Source of the DNA: Methylococcaceae bacterium
Lineage (GTDB): Bacteria > Pseudomonadota > Gammaproteobacteria > Methylococcales > Methylomonadaceae
Assembly (NCBI GenBank): GCA_030693065.1
Contig: JAUYBL010000036.1
Coordinates: 1-64,000, forward strand
Direction of reading: 5' to 3'
DNA length: 64,000 bases
Shown here: positions 27,969 through 37,100 of the stretch, in pieces
Layout of the letters: each line of letters opens with the position of its first letter
Numbering within the stretch: the stretch's first letter is position 1
Translations under genes and position numbers: made by a program
Notes under the pieces: model-generated
Databases searched by the model: none
Seen by the model: only the letters and a program-made list of their open reading frames with translations
Told to the model about the DNA's origin: nothing

Positions 27969-28442
27969 CTAGGCAAGCCGCAGCTGCGCTAACGAGGCCA
28001 GCAAAGGCCCACCGTTTATCTCTGGAATAATGCTTAGCTCAAACACCTTAACCGCCGACAAATCGACACGGTAATCTTCTGTTTCAGAGGTTGTGCCCAA
28101 CGGACTAAAGTTCCATTGCTGGCGGACAATTTCCTGGAATGTCTGTCCGCCATCCGCTGACCAGCGCAAGACAAATTCTTGGGTGCGCTCAACCTCTGTT
28201 TCCACAAAACTCAGCCAGATTCTGCTTAGCTGTTGCGGATGCGTGAAGATAAGCCTGATCGTTTGTTTGCCAGGCCCAGCAGCACGCCAACCCGAGCTCT
28301 GCCCGAGCAATAATGCCGATTCAATCGGATGCGCGGCATCTTCCGAAGTGATTTCCACCTCAGCAAGCGCTTCTAAATCCAGCCATTCCTGATCAGGAGC
28401 CGTGGTGTGTTGTTGATCGTTGGTAATAATTCGCTTACGCAT
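27969..28442 (-). CDS. Discoidin (F5/8 type C)-like hypothetical protein
   Basis: 157 residues with no signal peptide. The pattern SSGWRAAGPGKQTIRLIFTHPQ and FVLRWSADGGQTFQEIVRQQW, followed by the YRVDLSAVKVFELSIIP strand, resembles a galactose-binding-like jelly roll (F5/8 type C). Such proteins may bind carbohydrate, and the position upstream of glgX fits a glycogen-linked role, but that is inference. A decayed copy of its first ~30 codons lies at 32395-32491. Confidence 0.7.
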   Translation of the reverse strand: MRKRIITNDQQHTTAPDQEWLDLEALAEVEITSEDAAHPIESALLLGQSSGWRAAGPGKQTIRLIFTHPQQLSRIWLSFVETEVERTQEFVLRWSADGGQTFQEIVRQQWNFSPLGTTSETEDYRVDLSAVKVFELSIIPEINGGPLLASLAQLRLA

Positions 28443-28903
28443 CAGTGATGACTCCTGGAATTGAACTGAATAAACCCTAAATGACTAGGTTTGTATAACG
28501 TCATTGCGCCGTAGGCCATTGTATAGCTACTTGTAGCTAAAATACGTTATTCATTGAATCCAGCAAGCTTGGCTAAGAAATCAGCAAGCTGTAATTGAAG
28601 GGTATTGAAACAGCAGAGTAAGCACTGTTTTTTTGTGCCGATGCGGGGATTACTGAGTAATAAAAACAAAGTTTCTGCCGATAATGCATTTGTCGCTCTA
28701 TAGGCCAAGGCGAAAATTGTCTCATCATGGGATAATTGGGTTAACTCGCACTGCTTATATAGCAGCAACGCTGTGGGTTGTAGTAAAAGCGTTCATGCTC
28801 CATAAAGAAGGATAAGTATCTATCTTCCTTAGCAGTAAAATTAACCCACCTACTTGCTGATTGTATTCAATCTAGCAATTGACAACTTTAAAGACAATTC
28901 GTT
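28443..28903. other. Intergenic stretch without a supported gene
   Basis: 461 bases between divergent genes. The one visible structure is a perfect palindrome TAGCTAC-TT-GTAGCTA at 28524-28539. A 73-codon minus-strand frame with a TTG start (28547-28768) is open but has no recognisable motif or ribosome site, so it is not called. The gap presumably holds the promoters of both flanking genes. Confidence 0.5.
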
Positions 28904-29188
28904 ATGTGGCAAATATTCAGTGATGCTTTTAACCTAACCGGACTAGTCCCTCATGGCTTTTGCCTGCAATGGAATCCGTTATTGCTTTAGACTTTAGTTG
29001 GTTCTGACGCACTGATCGCAATCTCTTATTTTTCCATTCCCTTTGCGATTTGGTTTTTCGCGCAAAAAAGACCTGACATTCGTAATCGATGGCTGCTAAT
29101 ACTATTCGGCCTGTTCATTATCGCTTGCGGGATCACGCATCTCCTTGATGTACTAACAATCTGGCGCCCCAATTATTGGGCGAATGCA
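28904..29188 (+). pseudogene. Ethylene-receptor-like sensor domain, interrupted by an in-frame TAG
   Basis: In frame with the downstream PAS/GGDEF/EAL protein. Codons 1-95 read from ATG 28904 and match the three-helix N-terminal domain of ETR1-type receptors: HGFCLQWNP, then SDALIAISYFSIPFAIWFF, then ACGITHLLDVLTIW. Cys75 and His79 correspond to the Cu(I)-binding Cys65/His69 of plant ETR1. Codon 29 (28988-28990) is TAG, where relatives have a sense codon, often Trp. It is therefore either a recently inactivated N-terminus, a read-through site or a sequencing error; everything after the stop is intact and in frame. Confidence 0.7.
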
Positions 29189-31441
29189 TTGGCAAAAGCG
29201 GTAACAGCAGTGCTTTCTCTTGGAACTGCGCTAATCATATGGCGCATTATGCCGACGGCTTTACAGGCGCCTTCTATGAATCAACTGGAACAAGCCAAAG
29301 CTGAGCTGGAAAGTTTAAATGCTGAACTAGAGAGCCGAGTAAAGGCAAGAACTGACGCATTAGCTGATTCAAATGAGCAAATTCAAACAGAAAAGAAGCT
29401 CTTACGTGATTTGATAAACAATATTCCTGATTATATTTTCATCAAAGATGCTGACAGTGTTTATCTGGCCTGCAATACAGCGATGGAAAATTATTTTGGC
29501 GTGCCGGAAAGCGAAATCGTTGGCAAAACCGATTTTGCTTTTGTAGATGCAACTACCGCAGAGTTCTTCCGGCAAAGAGACAAAGAAGCCATGGCTTCCA
29601 GTAGCATTTCTGTTAATGAAGAGCTGATCACGTATCCAGACGGGCAACAATTTTACCTAGAAACCATTAAAGTCCCCTTCAAAGATGACCAACAAAGGAT
29701 TCGGGGATTGATCGGTGTCGGACGTAACATCACCGAGCGTAAACAGGCTGATCAGAAACTTGAATTGGCAGCCAAAGTGTTTAGCCATGCCCGTGAAGGC
29801 ATAATGATTACCGATGCTTCGGGCACCATTTTAGATGTCAACGATACTTTTACACGCATCACTGGCTATAGCCATAAAGAAGCTGTTGGGCAAAACCCGC
29901 GCCTATTCAAGTCCAATCACCAATCGCCTGAATTCTATTCTGTCATGTGGAGTACCTTGCTTGAAAAAGGTCATTGGTATGGCGAAATATGGAACCGTCA
30001 CAAGAACGGCAGCGAGTATGCCGAAATGATCACCATCAGTGCGGTAACAAATACTTTGGGACAAGTACAAAACTATGTGGCGCTATTTACCGACATCACT
30101 CTAATCAAGGAACACCAGCAAGAACTTGAGCATATTGCACATTATGATGCCTTAACCGGCTTGCCCAACCGAGTACTCCTAACCGACCGCCTTCATCAGG
30201 CTATGCTTCGCAGTAAAAGGTGCAATCATTCGTTGGCAGTGGTTTATCTTGATTTGGATGGGTTCAAGTCTGTTAATGATAATTACGGCCATCAAGTTGG
30301 TGACGACCTGCTGATGGCAATTTCAAAACGCATGAAGATTGCTTTACGAGAAGGCGACACTCTCGCTCGTATCGGTGGCGATGAGTTTGTTGCACTATTA
30401 GTCGATTTGGAACAAGTCACTAATTGCGAACAGATACTGGAGCGCCTTTTACAAGCCGCTTCCAGTCTGATCACCCTGGAAAATTCCGAGTTACAACTTT
30501 CAGCGAGTATCGGTGTCACTGTTTATCCGCAGGATGATGTTGATGCCGACCAACTTATACGCCATGCTGATCAATCTATGTATATCGCTAAACAAGAAGG
30601 CAAAAATCGCTTCCATATCTTCGATATTTCGCAAGATGTCGCAATTAAGTCAAAGCAAGCAAGTTTAGAAAATATAAATCGTGCCTTGGTTGAACGCGAA
30701 TTCATATTGCACTATCAACCCAAGGTGAACATAAATAGCGGCCAAGTCATTGGCGCTGAAGCACTAATTCGTTGGCAACATCCTGAGCGCGGCTTACTCT
30801 CGCCGGCAGACTTTTTGCCTATCATTGAAAATCACCCCCTTGCCGTTCAACTTGGTGAATGGGTAATAAATACCGCGTTGACCCAAATTCGTGAATGGCA
30901 GTCTGCAGGTCTTCATATCCCGATTAGCGTCAATATTGGCGCCAAACAATTCCAACAAGCCGATTTTGTTGAGCGTATGACGGCATTGTTAGCGTTTTAT
31001 TCCGACATCCAGCCCGGCTATTTGGAGCTGGAAGTGCTGGAAACCAGCGCTTTGGAAGATTTATCTGCCATTGCTGAGAAAATAAAAGCCTGCCGTGAAA
31101 TGGGTATTCGATTTGCTCTCGATGATTTTGGCACTGGATTTTGCTCTTTAACCTATTTAAGGCATTTACCAGTGGATGTCTTAAAAATCGATCAAAGTTT
31201 TGTGCGTGACATGCTGGAGGATCCGGATGATCTGGCCATTGTTAAGGGCGTTATTGGCTTGGCAAATACCTTTTCTCGTCAAGTAATAGCTGAAGGTGTG
31301 GAATCCATAAGTCACGCCAACATGCTGGTATCGATGGGTTGTGAATTAGCCCAAGGCTACGGTATCGCACTCCCGATGCCAGCAGAACAAATGCTGTATT
31401 GGGTAAACAAATGGCATTCAGAAGGGCGATGGAAAGCATAA
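29189..31441 (+). CDS. PAS-PAS-GGDEF-EAL c-di-GMP turnover protein
   Basis: 750 residues from an internal TTG; the original gene probably began at 28904 and encoded about 845 residues. A coiled coil (about 30-70) joins the sensor to PAS1 (LINNIPDYIFIKDADSVY, about 75-180) and PAS2 (FSHAREGIMITDASGTI, about 195-300). The GGDEF domain has an intact active site (RIGGDEFVALL). The EAL domain keeps GAEALIRWQHP and DDFGTGFCSLTYLR, so both cyclase and phosphodiesterase residues are present. No translation start with a ribosome site is visible after the upstream stop codon. If the sensor is lost, the remaining protein would be soluble. Convergent with the aquaporin gene, 21 bases apart. Confidence 0.85.
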   Translation: MAKAVTAVLSLGTALIIWRIMPTALQAPSMNQLEQAKAELESLNAELESRVKARTDALADSNEQIQTEKKLLRDLINNIPDYIFIKDADSVYLACNTAMENYFGVPESEIVGKTDFAFVDATTAEFFRQRDKEAMASSSISVNEELITYPDGQQFYLETIKVPFKDDQQRIRGLIGVGRNITERKQADQKLELAAKVFSHAREGIMITDASGTILDVNDTFTRITGYSHKEAVGQNPRLFKSNHQSPEFYSVMWSTLLEKGHWYGEIWNRHKNGSEYAEMITISAVTNTLGQVQNYVALFTDITLIKEHQQELEHIAHYDALTGLPNRVLLTDRLHQAMLRSKRCNHSLAVVYLDLDGFKSVNDNYGHQVGDDLLMAISKRMKIALREGDTLARIGGDEFVALLVDLEQVTNCEQILERLLQAASSLITLENSELQLSASIGVTVYPQDDVDADQLIRHADQSMYIAKQEGKNRFHIFDISQDVAIKSKQASLENINRALVEREFILHYQPKVNINSGQVIGAEALIRWQHPERGLLSPADFLPIIENHPLAVQLGEWVINTALTQIREWQSAGLHIPISVNIGAKQFQQADFVERMTALLAFYSDIQPGYLELEVLETSALEDLSAIAEKIKACREMGIRFALDDFGTGFCSLTYLRHLPVDVLKIDQSFVRDMLEDPDDLAIVKGVIGLANTFSRQVIAEGVESISHANMLVSMGCELAQGYGIALPMPAEQMLYWVNKWHSEGRWKA

Positions 31442-31462
31442 GCAATTGAAAAAACTCTGACC

Positions 31463-32311
31463 CTATTGTTGCTTAGGGTTACTCTCGGCGCAGCATGAAT
31501 TGGCATAATTTTTTTTCAGAAAAATCGGTTCAATAATTTTGGTGAAGCATATTGCCGCTATTGAAGCCCCAAAAATTGGCGCGAGTCCGTAAACGATTAA
31601 GCCAAAATTATTATCTGGTGAGGCTGCCTTGCCCCAACCTGCCAGATAGCTAAATAATCTTGGCGACAGGTCTCTGGCGGGATTAAGTCCTGCTTGGGTC
31701 AGTGGCGCGATGGTGCAGATAATGATGGTCACCGTTAAGCCAATAAATACGGGTGCAAAAGCATTGTCAGGCCGACCGATATTACAGCCTTCAGTCAGTG
31801 AGAAGATTAGAAATACCAGCAGAAAAGTACCTACACCCTCGGCAGATGCAGCTTGAGCAGTCGACACCACGGTAGTCAAACTATTGCCGGGATTAGGATA
31901 AAACTCCCCAAACAACATTGCCGTTTTAATGGATTCCGGCGTGCCTCTAGTGATGGCGTTGCTTGTCTCAAAGCTGGTGATAGTTGAAGAAAATAACAAA
32001 AACAACACGGCGGCCGCGACCAATGCCCCTAAAAACTGCCCCGCTAAATAAGCTGGCAATTTTCCTACACCCATTCTTTTCGCTACAACCATTGCGATAC
32101 TGACCGCCGGATTCAAATGCGCGCAAGACAGGTGCCTAGTCGCATAGATCGCAAGTGTGACTCCAATCCCCCAAATGGCCGCTACTTGAAATAGGCCGGA
32201 AAATGCCAAATAAAGTACCGCCACAGTCACCGAACCACAGCCAAAAAACACCAGTAAATAGGTGCCAATAAATTCGCCAACGAAATCTGCAGCGACGTCA
32301 CGTAATCTCAT
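31463..32311 (-). CDS. MIP-family aquaglyceroporin (GlpF-like)
   Basis: 282-residue inner-membrane channel with about six helices and both half-helix motifs: HLNPAVSIAM and GLNPARDLSPRLF. Asp after the second NPAR is the mark of glycerol facilitators, so glycerol or another small solute is more likely than water alone. The ATG at 32311 is chosen because AAAGGAG lies 5-6 bases before it; a farther ATG at 32332 overlaps that ribosome site. No glycerol kinase is nearby. Confidence 0.88.
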   Translation of the reverse strand: MRLRDVAADFVGEFIGTYLLVFFGCGSVTVAVLYLAFSGLFQVAAIWGIGVTLAIYATRHLSCAHLNPAVSIAMVVAKRMGVGKLPAYLAGQFLGALVAAAVLFLLFSSTITSFETSNAITRGTPESIKTAMLFGEFYPNPGNSLTTVVSTAQAASAEGVGTFLLVFLIFSLTEGCNIGRPDNAFAPVFIGLTVTIIICTIAPLTQAGLNPARDLSPRLFSYLAGWGKAASPDNNFGLIVYGLAPIFGASIAAICFTKIIEPIFLKKNYANSCCAESNPKQQ

Positions 32312-32394
32312 AAAAACTCCTTTTTGTAGCAAAATTTGTAACTATTCAACGTCGTTTAGCTTTAATAAGTACAGTCAAGCAGCGCGGCACATTA

Positions 32395-32491
32395 CGAAGT
32401 GGCTTCAACCTGAACAAGCGCAATAACATTTAAGCATTCCTGAACGTTAGCATCTGTATTGTTGATCGTGGGTAATGATTCATTTACGCAT
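32395..32491 (-). pseudogene. Decayed copy of the 5' end of the discoidin-like gene
   Basis: Read on the minus strand from 32491, the codons give MRK-stop-IITHDQQ against MRKRIITNDQQ in the gene at 27969-28442. After a one-base shift they give TDANVQECLNVIALVQVEATS, against TTAPDQEWLDLEALAEVEITS in the gene. Only about 32 codons survive, with one stop and one frameshift. The rest of the 32312-32691 gap shows no gene I can support. Confidence 0.6.
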
Positions 32492-32691
32492 CGGTGCCCG
32501 CTACTCTAATCGAAAGCAGTGATCAGAAAAGCTCCACCTATAGCGCCCACATTTGACCGAACCGACTTTTTGCCTCGATACCGCGACATAAAGGCCATTG
32601 TGGAAACCAACCTCAGTCAGCATGGCATGGGAGTTTAGTTAGGCTACGCGAATATCAATTGAAAAAATCCTTTTAAACGCTAACCAGATTA

Positions 32692-33186
32692 CTATTTTGG
32701 AAGAAACAGCTCTTCGATTTTGTTAACAAGTTTTGCTGCTTCAACGGGTTGATTGTCAACAATGTTCAGACACTTTTTAAACGCACGAAGCTGAATACAC
32801 AACTTTTTACTACTCACATTGGCCAACTTTGTAGTCACGGTTGCAAAAGTAGTATCGTTTTTAAGTACCACCTGTTTTTTAACGGCGTAGGTATCTTTTA
32901 ACTCAAAAAAATGGCTTGTGTAAAAGTCGTTAACAAGCTCAAGCAAGGTTTCTTTTGGAACAGTAAAAGTTTGCTTTTCGTGGCTGTTTTGACTGTAAAA
33001 ACTGTCACCGCTACCGTTAATAGTGATTTGGTAATTACCTGGAATGCCGGGGGCTGTTGTATGCAAAATGGAAATTTTTATCTTATTCAGCGGATACTGC
33101 GCTGGTAGCGGAGGATTTGCCGATAAATCATTCGATATTAGGATCGTTCCCAGCATTATTAAAAAACATATTGCGAATTTGATCAT
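32692..33186 (-). CDS. Secreted protein of unknown function (DUF6438-like)
   Basis: 164 residues with a signal peptide (hydrophobic core AICFLIMLGTILI, cleavage near SANPP at about 25). The mature part has KIKISILHTTAPGIPGNYQITINGSGDSFY, then ELVNDFYTSHFFELKDTYAV and a single Cys pair (KKLCIQL, FKKCLNI) that could form a disulfide. The pattern recalls DUF6438 periplasmic proteins, but the match is from memory of the family shape. Monocistronic; no function can be assigned. Confidence 0.65.
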   Translation of the reverse strand: MIKFAICFLIMLGTILISNDLSANPPLPAQYPLNKIKISILHTTAPGIPGNYQITINGSGDSFYSQNSHEKQTFTVPKETLLELVNDFYTSHFFELKDTYAVKKQVVLKNDTTFATVTTKLANVSSKKLCIQLRAFKKCLNIVDNQPVEAAKLVNKIEELFLPK

Positions 33187-33567
33187 GTACGTTCCATCCG
33201 AAAAAAAGAAAAAATAAGCTCATTTTGAGCTAGATTGCCGACCTGGGAGTTTTGTGAATCCAGTGACACATAATGCCCTGGTTGATGAGTATTATCGCTT
33301 TATGTTCTTAGCTTAAGCCAGGGTATTCGTTGCAATGCCTAAAGAAGCAGGCTCAATGTTAGCAACGCAAACGCTGCATTGGGTGTCTGCAAGTGGCATA
33401 AATCAATGAAATGGACAGCATACTAAGCACTACTACAGTTACCTCCACCCTCCCAATTTTCTCAACTCTCAGCACACATCAATTACGGCTTGTCAGTGTA
33501 TGTTCGATAGCGAACAGACTGCGTCCTGTGTTAACGATAAGCTGAAATCCCATTTAAGGAGGTCGTT
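33187..33567. other. Intergenic stretch upstream of the DUF3096 gene
   Basis: 381 bases. It contains a weak inverted repeat (CCCTGG near 33279 and CCAGGG near 33318) and the perfect palindrome described separately at 33501. No open frame with a ribosome site is seen. Confidence 0.5.
33501..33516. promoter_or_regulatory. Palindrome TGTTCG-ATAG-CGAACA, possible operator
   Basis: Perfect 6-base arms with a 4-base spacer, about 50 bases upstream of the DUF3096 start codon, a suitable place for an operator or 5' hairpin of a stress-response transcript. The binder is unknown. Confidence 0.4.
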
Positions 33568-33699
33568 ATGAATTTCGCAATCGAACCATTACTTGCTCTG
33601 GTCATTGGCATATTAATTTTGCTGGTACCTAGGTTTTTAAATTACTTCGTGGCCGTGTATTTGATTGTCCGAGGTGTGTTAGGACTTATGCACATGTAA
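33568..33699 (+). CDS. DUF3096-family small membrane protein
   Basis: 43 residues, nearly all hydrophobic: NFAIEPLLALVIGILILLVP followed by NYFVAVYLIVRGVLGLMHM, i.e. two short helices. The pattern IEPLLAL..GILIL..PR.LNY.VA.YLI matches the DUF3096 family. AAGGAGG lies 5 bases before the ATG, a very strong ribosome site. Function unknown; family members are often seen beside stress genes. A DUF3309-type gene follows 72 bases later. Confidence 0.85.
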   Translation: MNFAIEPLLALVIGILILLVPRFLNYFVAVYLIVRGVLGLMHM

Positions 33700-33771
33700 A
33701 TTGCTGTCCCCTACGCGACGCCGTGTTATCGGTGATCGCTTTAATGTTGTTTTCAGAATAGGAGTACCATC

Positions 33772-33930
33772 ATGTCAGTAGGCACTATCTTACTTATCAT
33801 TCTCATCTTGATGCTTGTCGGCGCCATTCCAACCTGGCCACATAGCCGGAGTTGGGGTTATGGCCCCAGCGGCGGACTTGGTCTGATTTTTATTATCTTA
33901 TTGATTCTGGTCTTAATGGGCAGAATCTAG
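33772..33930 (+). CDS. DUF3309-family small membrane protein
   Basis: 52 residues. The N-terminal helix SVGTILLIILILMLVGAIP is followed by TWPHSRSWGYGPSGGLG and a second helix ending LMGRI, the diagnostic DUF3309 pattern. ATAGGAG lies 6-7 bases before the ATG. It probably shares a transcript with the DUF3096 gene upstream. Function unknown. Confidence 0.88.
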   Translation: MSVGTILLIILILMLVGAIPTWPHSRSWGYGPSGGLGLIFIILLILVLMGRI

Positions 33931-34174
33931 CTACAAATTATCAGAAGACTATAGGCTGTACTGAACGCAACAAAGCGTTTCGATCGATAACGCCTTTGCG
34001 AGTGCAGATACACCTCGACCCTTGGTACAGCCTATCAGTCTTGCACAAAAAATCGGCCAGACCCTACCGTATGGTTCCGACTAGGTTTGCATACATTGAA
34101 TAGGTAAATTTTCCACACTTACGCGTCATTGCCAGAAGTACCCTGCCCTCCGCGCTACATACAAGAGACTTACA

Positions 34175-37100
34175 ATGAAAGCGAACAGCAACACCCATTT
34201 CGGTAGTCTTTTTGAATGGACAGCAAAATTCTTTAAGAGCGGCGCGTCACCAAACCAAGCCATTGAAGAAGCCCCATTAAGGGCTGAACTATTCAGCGCC
34301 GACCAAATGGAACGGCATGGCAGAACGCTGGCCAACTCTCATCAATTAAGTAAACACTCGGCACCGGATCAGTTGTTGAGCCGCTTGTCGGATAATGAAG
34401 ATGTACTCGTAGACTGTTCACGCTTATTAACTGCAACAGTCAGCGCAAGCGGTCGGCTTGCACCGGCCGGTGAATGGCTACTAGATAACTTTTATTTAAT
34501 TGATGAGCAGATTCGCACTGCCAAGCGCCATTTACCCAAAGGCTACAGTCGGGAATTACCACGCTTATTAAACGGCCCCTCCGCTGGGTTGCCACGCGTC
34601 TATGACATTGCACTGGAGGCGATTGCGCACGGCGACGGCAGGATAGATCCGGAAATTCTCAGCCGTTTCGTGGCCGCTTACCAAACAGATACCCCCCTCA
34701 AACTTGGCGAATTATGGGCCATCCCCATCATGCTGCGTCTGGCCTTGATTGAAAACTTACGGCGTATTGCCGCCCGCATTACCGCCGGCAAAATCGACCA
34801 AGACCTGGCCGACTCGTGGGCAAACCAGATGATAGAGGTCGCAGAAAAAGACCCGAAAAGTTTGATTTTAGTTATCTCGGACATGGCCCGGTCAAATCCG
34901 CCGATGACTACCGCCTTCGTGTCGGAATTTGCGCGCCGTTTGCAAGGTCAGAGTTCAGCATTGGGATTACCGTTGACCTGGATCGAGCAATTGCTTGCCG
35001 AGTCACATCTGACTATTGAACGCTTGGTACAAATAGAAAATCAGCAACAGGCTGCCGATCAGGTATCAATTGGCAACAGCATTGGCAGCTTACGATTTTT
35101 GGGAGCAATGGACTGGCGCGATTTTGTCGAAGCCATGAGCATTGTCGAACAGACATTGAGTGAAGATCCTGCCGGTGCCTACGCGACTATGGATTTCGCC
35201 ACCCGCGATCAATATCGCCATGTCGTCGAAAACATTGCCAGAAGTACGCGGCAATCAGAAAGTGACATCGCCAGACTTGCGGTAAAGTTGGCCCAAGAGA
35301 GCACCGCCGACAAAGGCGATAATGATCGAACGAGGCACGTAGGCTTTTACCTGATTGACAAAGGCTTACCACAACTAGAAAAAGCCGCCGACGTGCATTT
35401 GTCGCTGCTTGTTGACCTAAAAAGAATAATTTGCCGTTTTCCCTTATTCTTTTTTCTTGGTGCTATCACGGTGCTGACGGCAAGTTTCACAGGCCTATTA
35501 GTGTTGAAAGGCTATGACGATGGCTTACGCGACTGGCGACTTGGACTACTAGCTATCATCGCAACCATCGGCACTAGCCAACTGGCAGTGGCGTTGGTGA
35601 ATTGGCTGGCAACTTTATTAACGACGCCGCACACCCTGCCCCGGCTGGACTTTTCCGACGGGATTCCAGCACAAGCCGGCACCATGGTCGTCATACCCAC
35701 CCTGCTGACCAGCATTCAAAATATCGAAGACCTGACTGAAGCGCTGGAAGTTCGCTTTTTGGCCAATCGTGATGCAAACCTGCATTTTGGCTTGCTGACT
35801 GATTTTCTGGATGCACAGACAGAAACGATACCATCGGATGACTCTTTATTACTGCTGGCTAAAACCAGAATCGACGAGCTTAACGCAAAATATCCAGGCG
35901 TAACACAGGATACTTTTTTCCTGTTTCATCGCCCACGCCGCTGGAATCCGCGCGATAAAATATGGATGGGCTATGAGCGCAAACGCGGCAAGCTAGCCAA
36001 TCTAAATTCACTATTACGTGACGGAGGAGCTGAGGGTTTCTCACTCATCGTTGGTAATACGAAAAATCTGTTAAAGATAAAATACGTCATCACCTTGGAC
36101 ACAGACACCCAGCTTCCCCGTGATTCTGCCCGTCAGTTTGTCGGCACCATGGCGCACCCGTTAAACCGCGCCTGTTACGACGAGTCTAAGCATCGTGTCA
36201 CTGAAGGCTACGGCATCTTACAACCTCGCGTCAGCGTCAGTCTGTCAGGTTCAAGCCCATCAAGATATGCGCTCTTATATGGTGGAGAACCGGGCATTGA
36301 CCCTTATACCCGCGCCGTTTCGGACGTTTACCAGGATGTCTTTCATGAAGGCTCCTTCATTGGCAAAGGTATCTACGATGTCGATGCTTTTGAACATGCC
36401 TTAAGTCACCGTCTTCCCGAAAACCGTATCCTGAGTCACGATCTTTTAGAAGGCTGTTACGCTCGGGCCGGCCTGATCAGCGATGTGCAATTGTATGAAG
36501 AATATCCCACACGCTACAGCGCCGATGTCAGCCGTCAACATCGATGGATTCGCGGCGACTGGCAGCTTTTAGGCTGGTTATTGCCAAGCGTTCCCGGTTT
36601 GACTCACCGCCAAAACAACCCATTATCGGCACTATCCCGCTGGAAACTCTTCGATAATCTTCGTCGCAGCCTGACCTCATCAGCATTAACCGCATTATTG
36701 TTGGCTGGCTGGCTAGGTTGGCCATCCGCTTGGTGTTGGACTGCAGCCGTACTGGCAATTGTGCTGATTCCTTCATTGAGCTCCGCCATTTTAGACCTGT
36801 TTCGTAAGCCTACCGAACTACTACTCAGACAACATTTAACTGCCGAAATTCGTTCACTGGGTGGTCGTTTAGCTCAGGCAATACTCACGCTAAGCTTTCT
36901 TCCGTTTGAAGCAAGCATCAGCCTGGATGCAATCATCCGCTCAGTTTGGCGGATGTTGATCAGCCGCAAACGGTTGTTGGAATGGAACCCGTCCAGCGAA
37001 GTTAATCTCAATAGTCGCAACGATCTTGTCAGCGCCTATCGTTTGATGTGGATTAGCCCAATCATTGCCATGATCGTTGGCGGCGTTCTGGCAATCACCC

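Noticed and set aside
28547-28768. 73-codon minus-strand frame in the gap upstream of the PAS/GGDEF/EAL gene
   Set aside because: TTG start, no ribosome site, no recognisable motif, and it lies in a probable promoter region.
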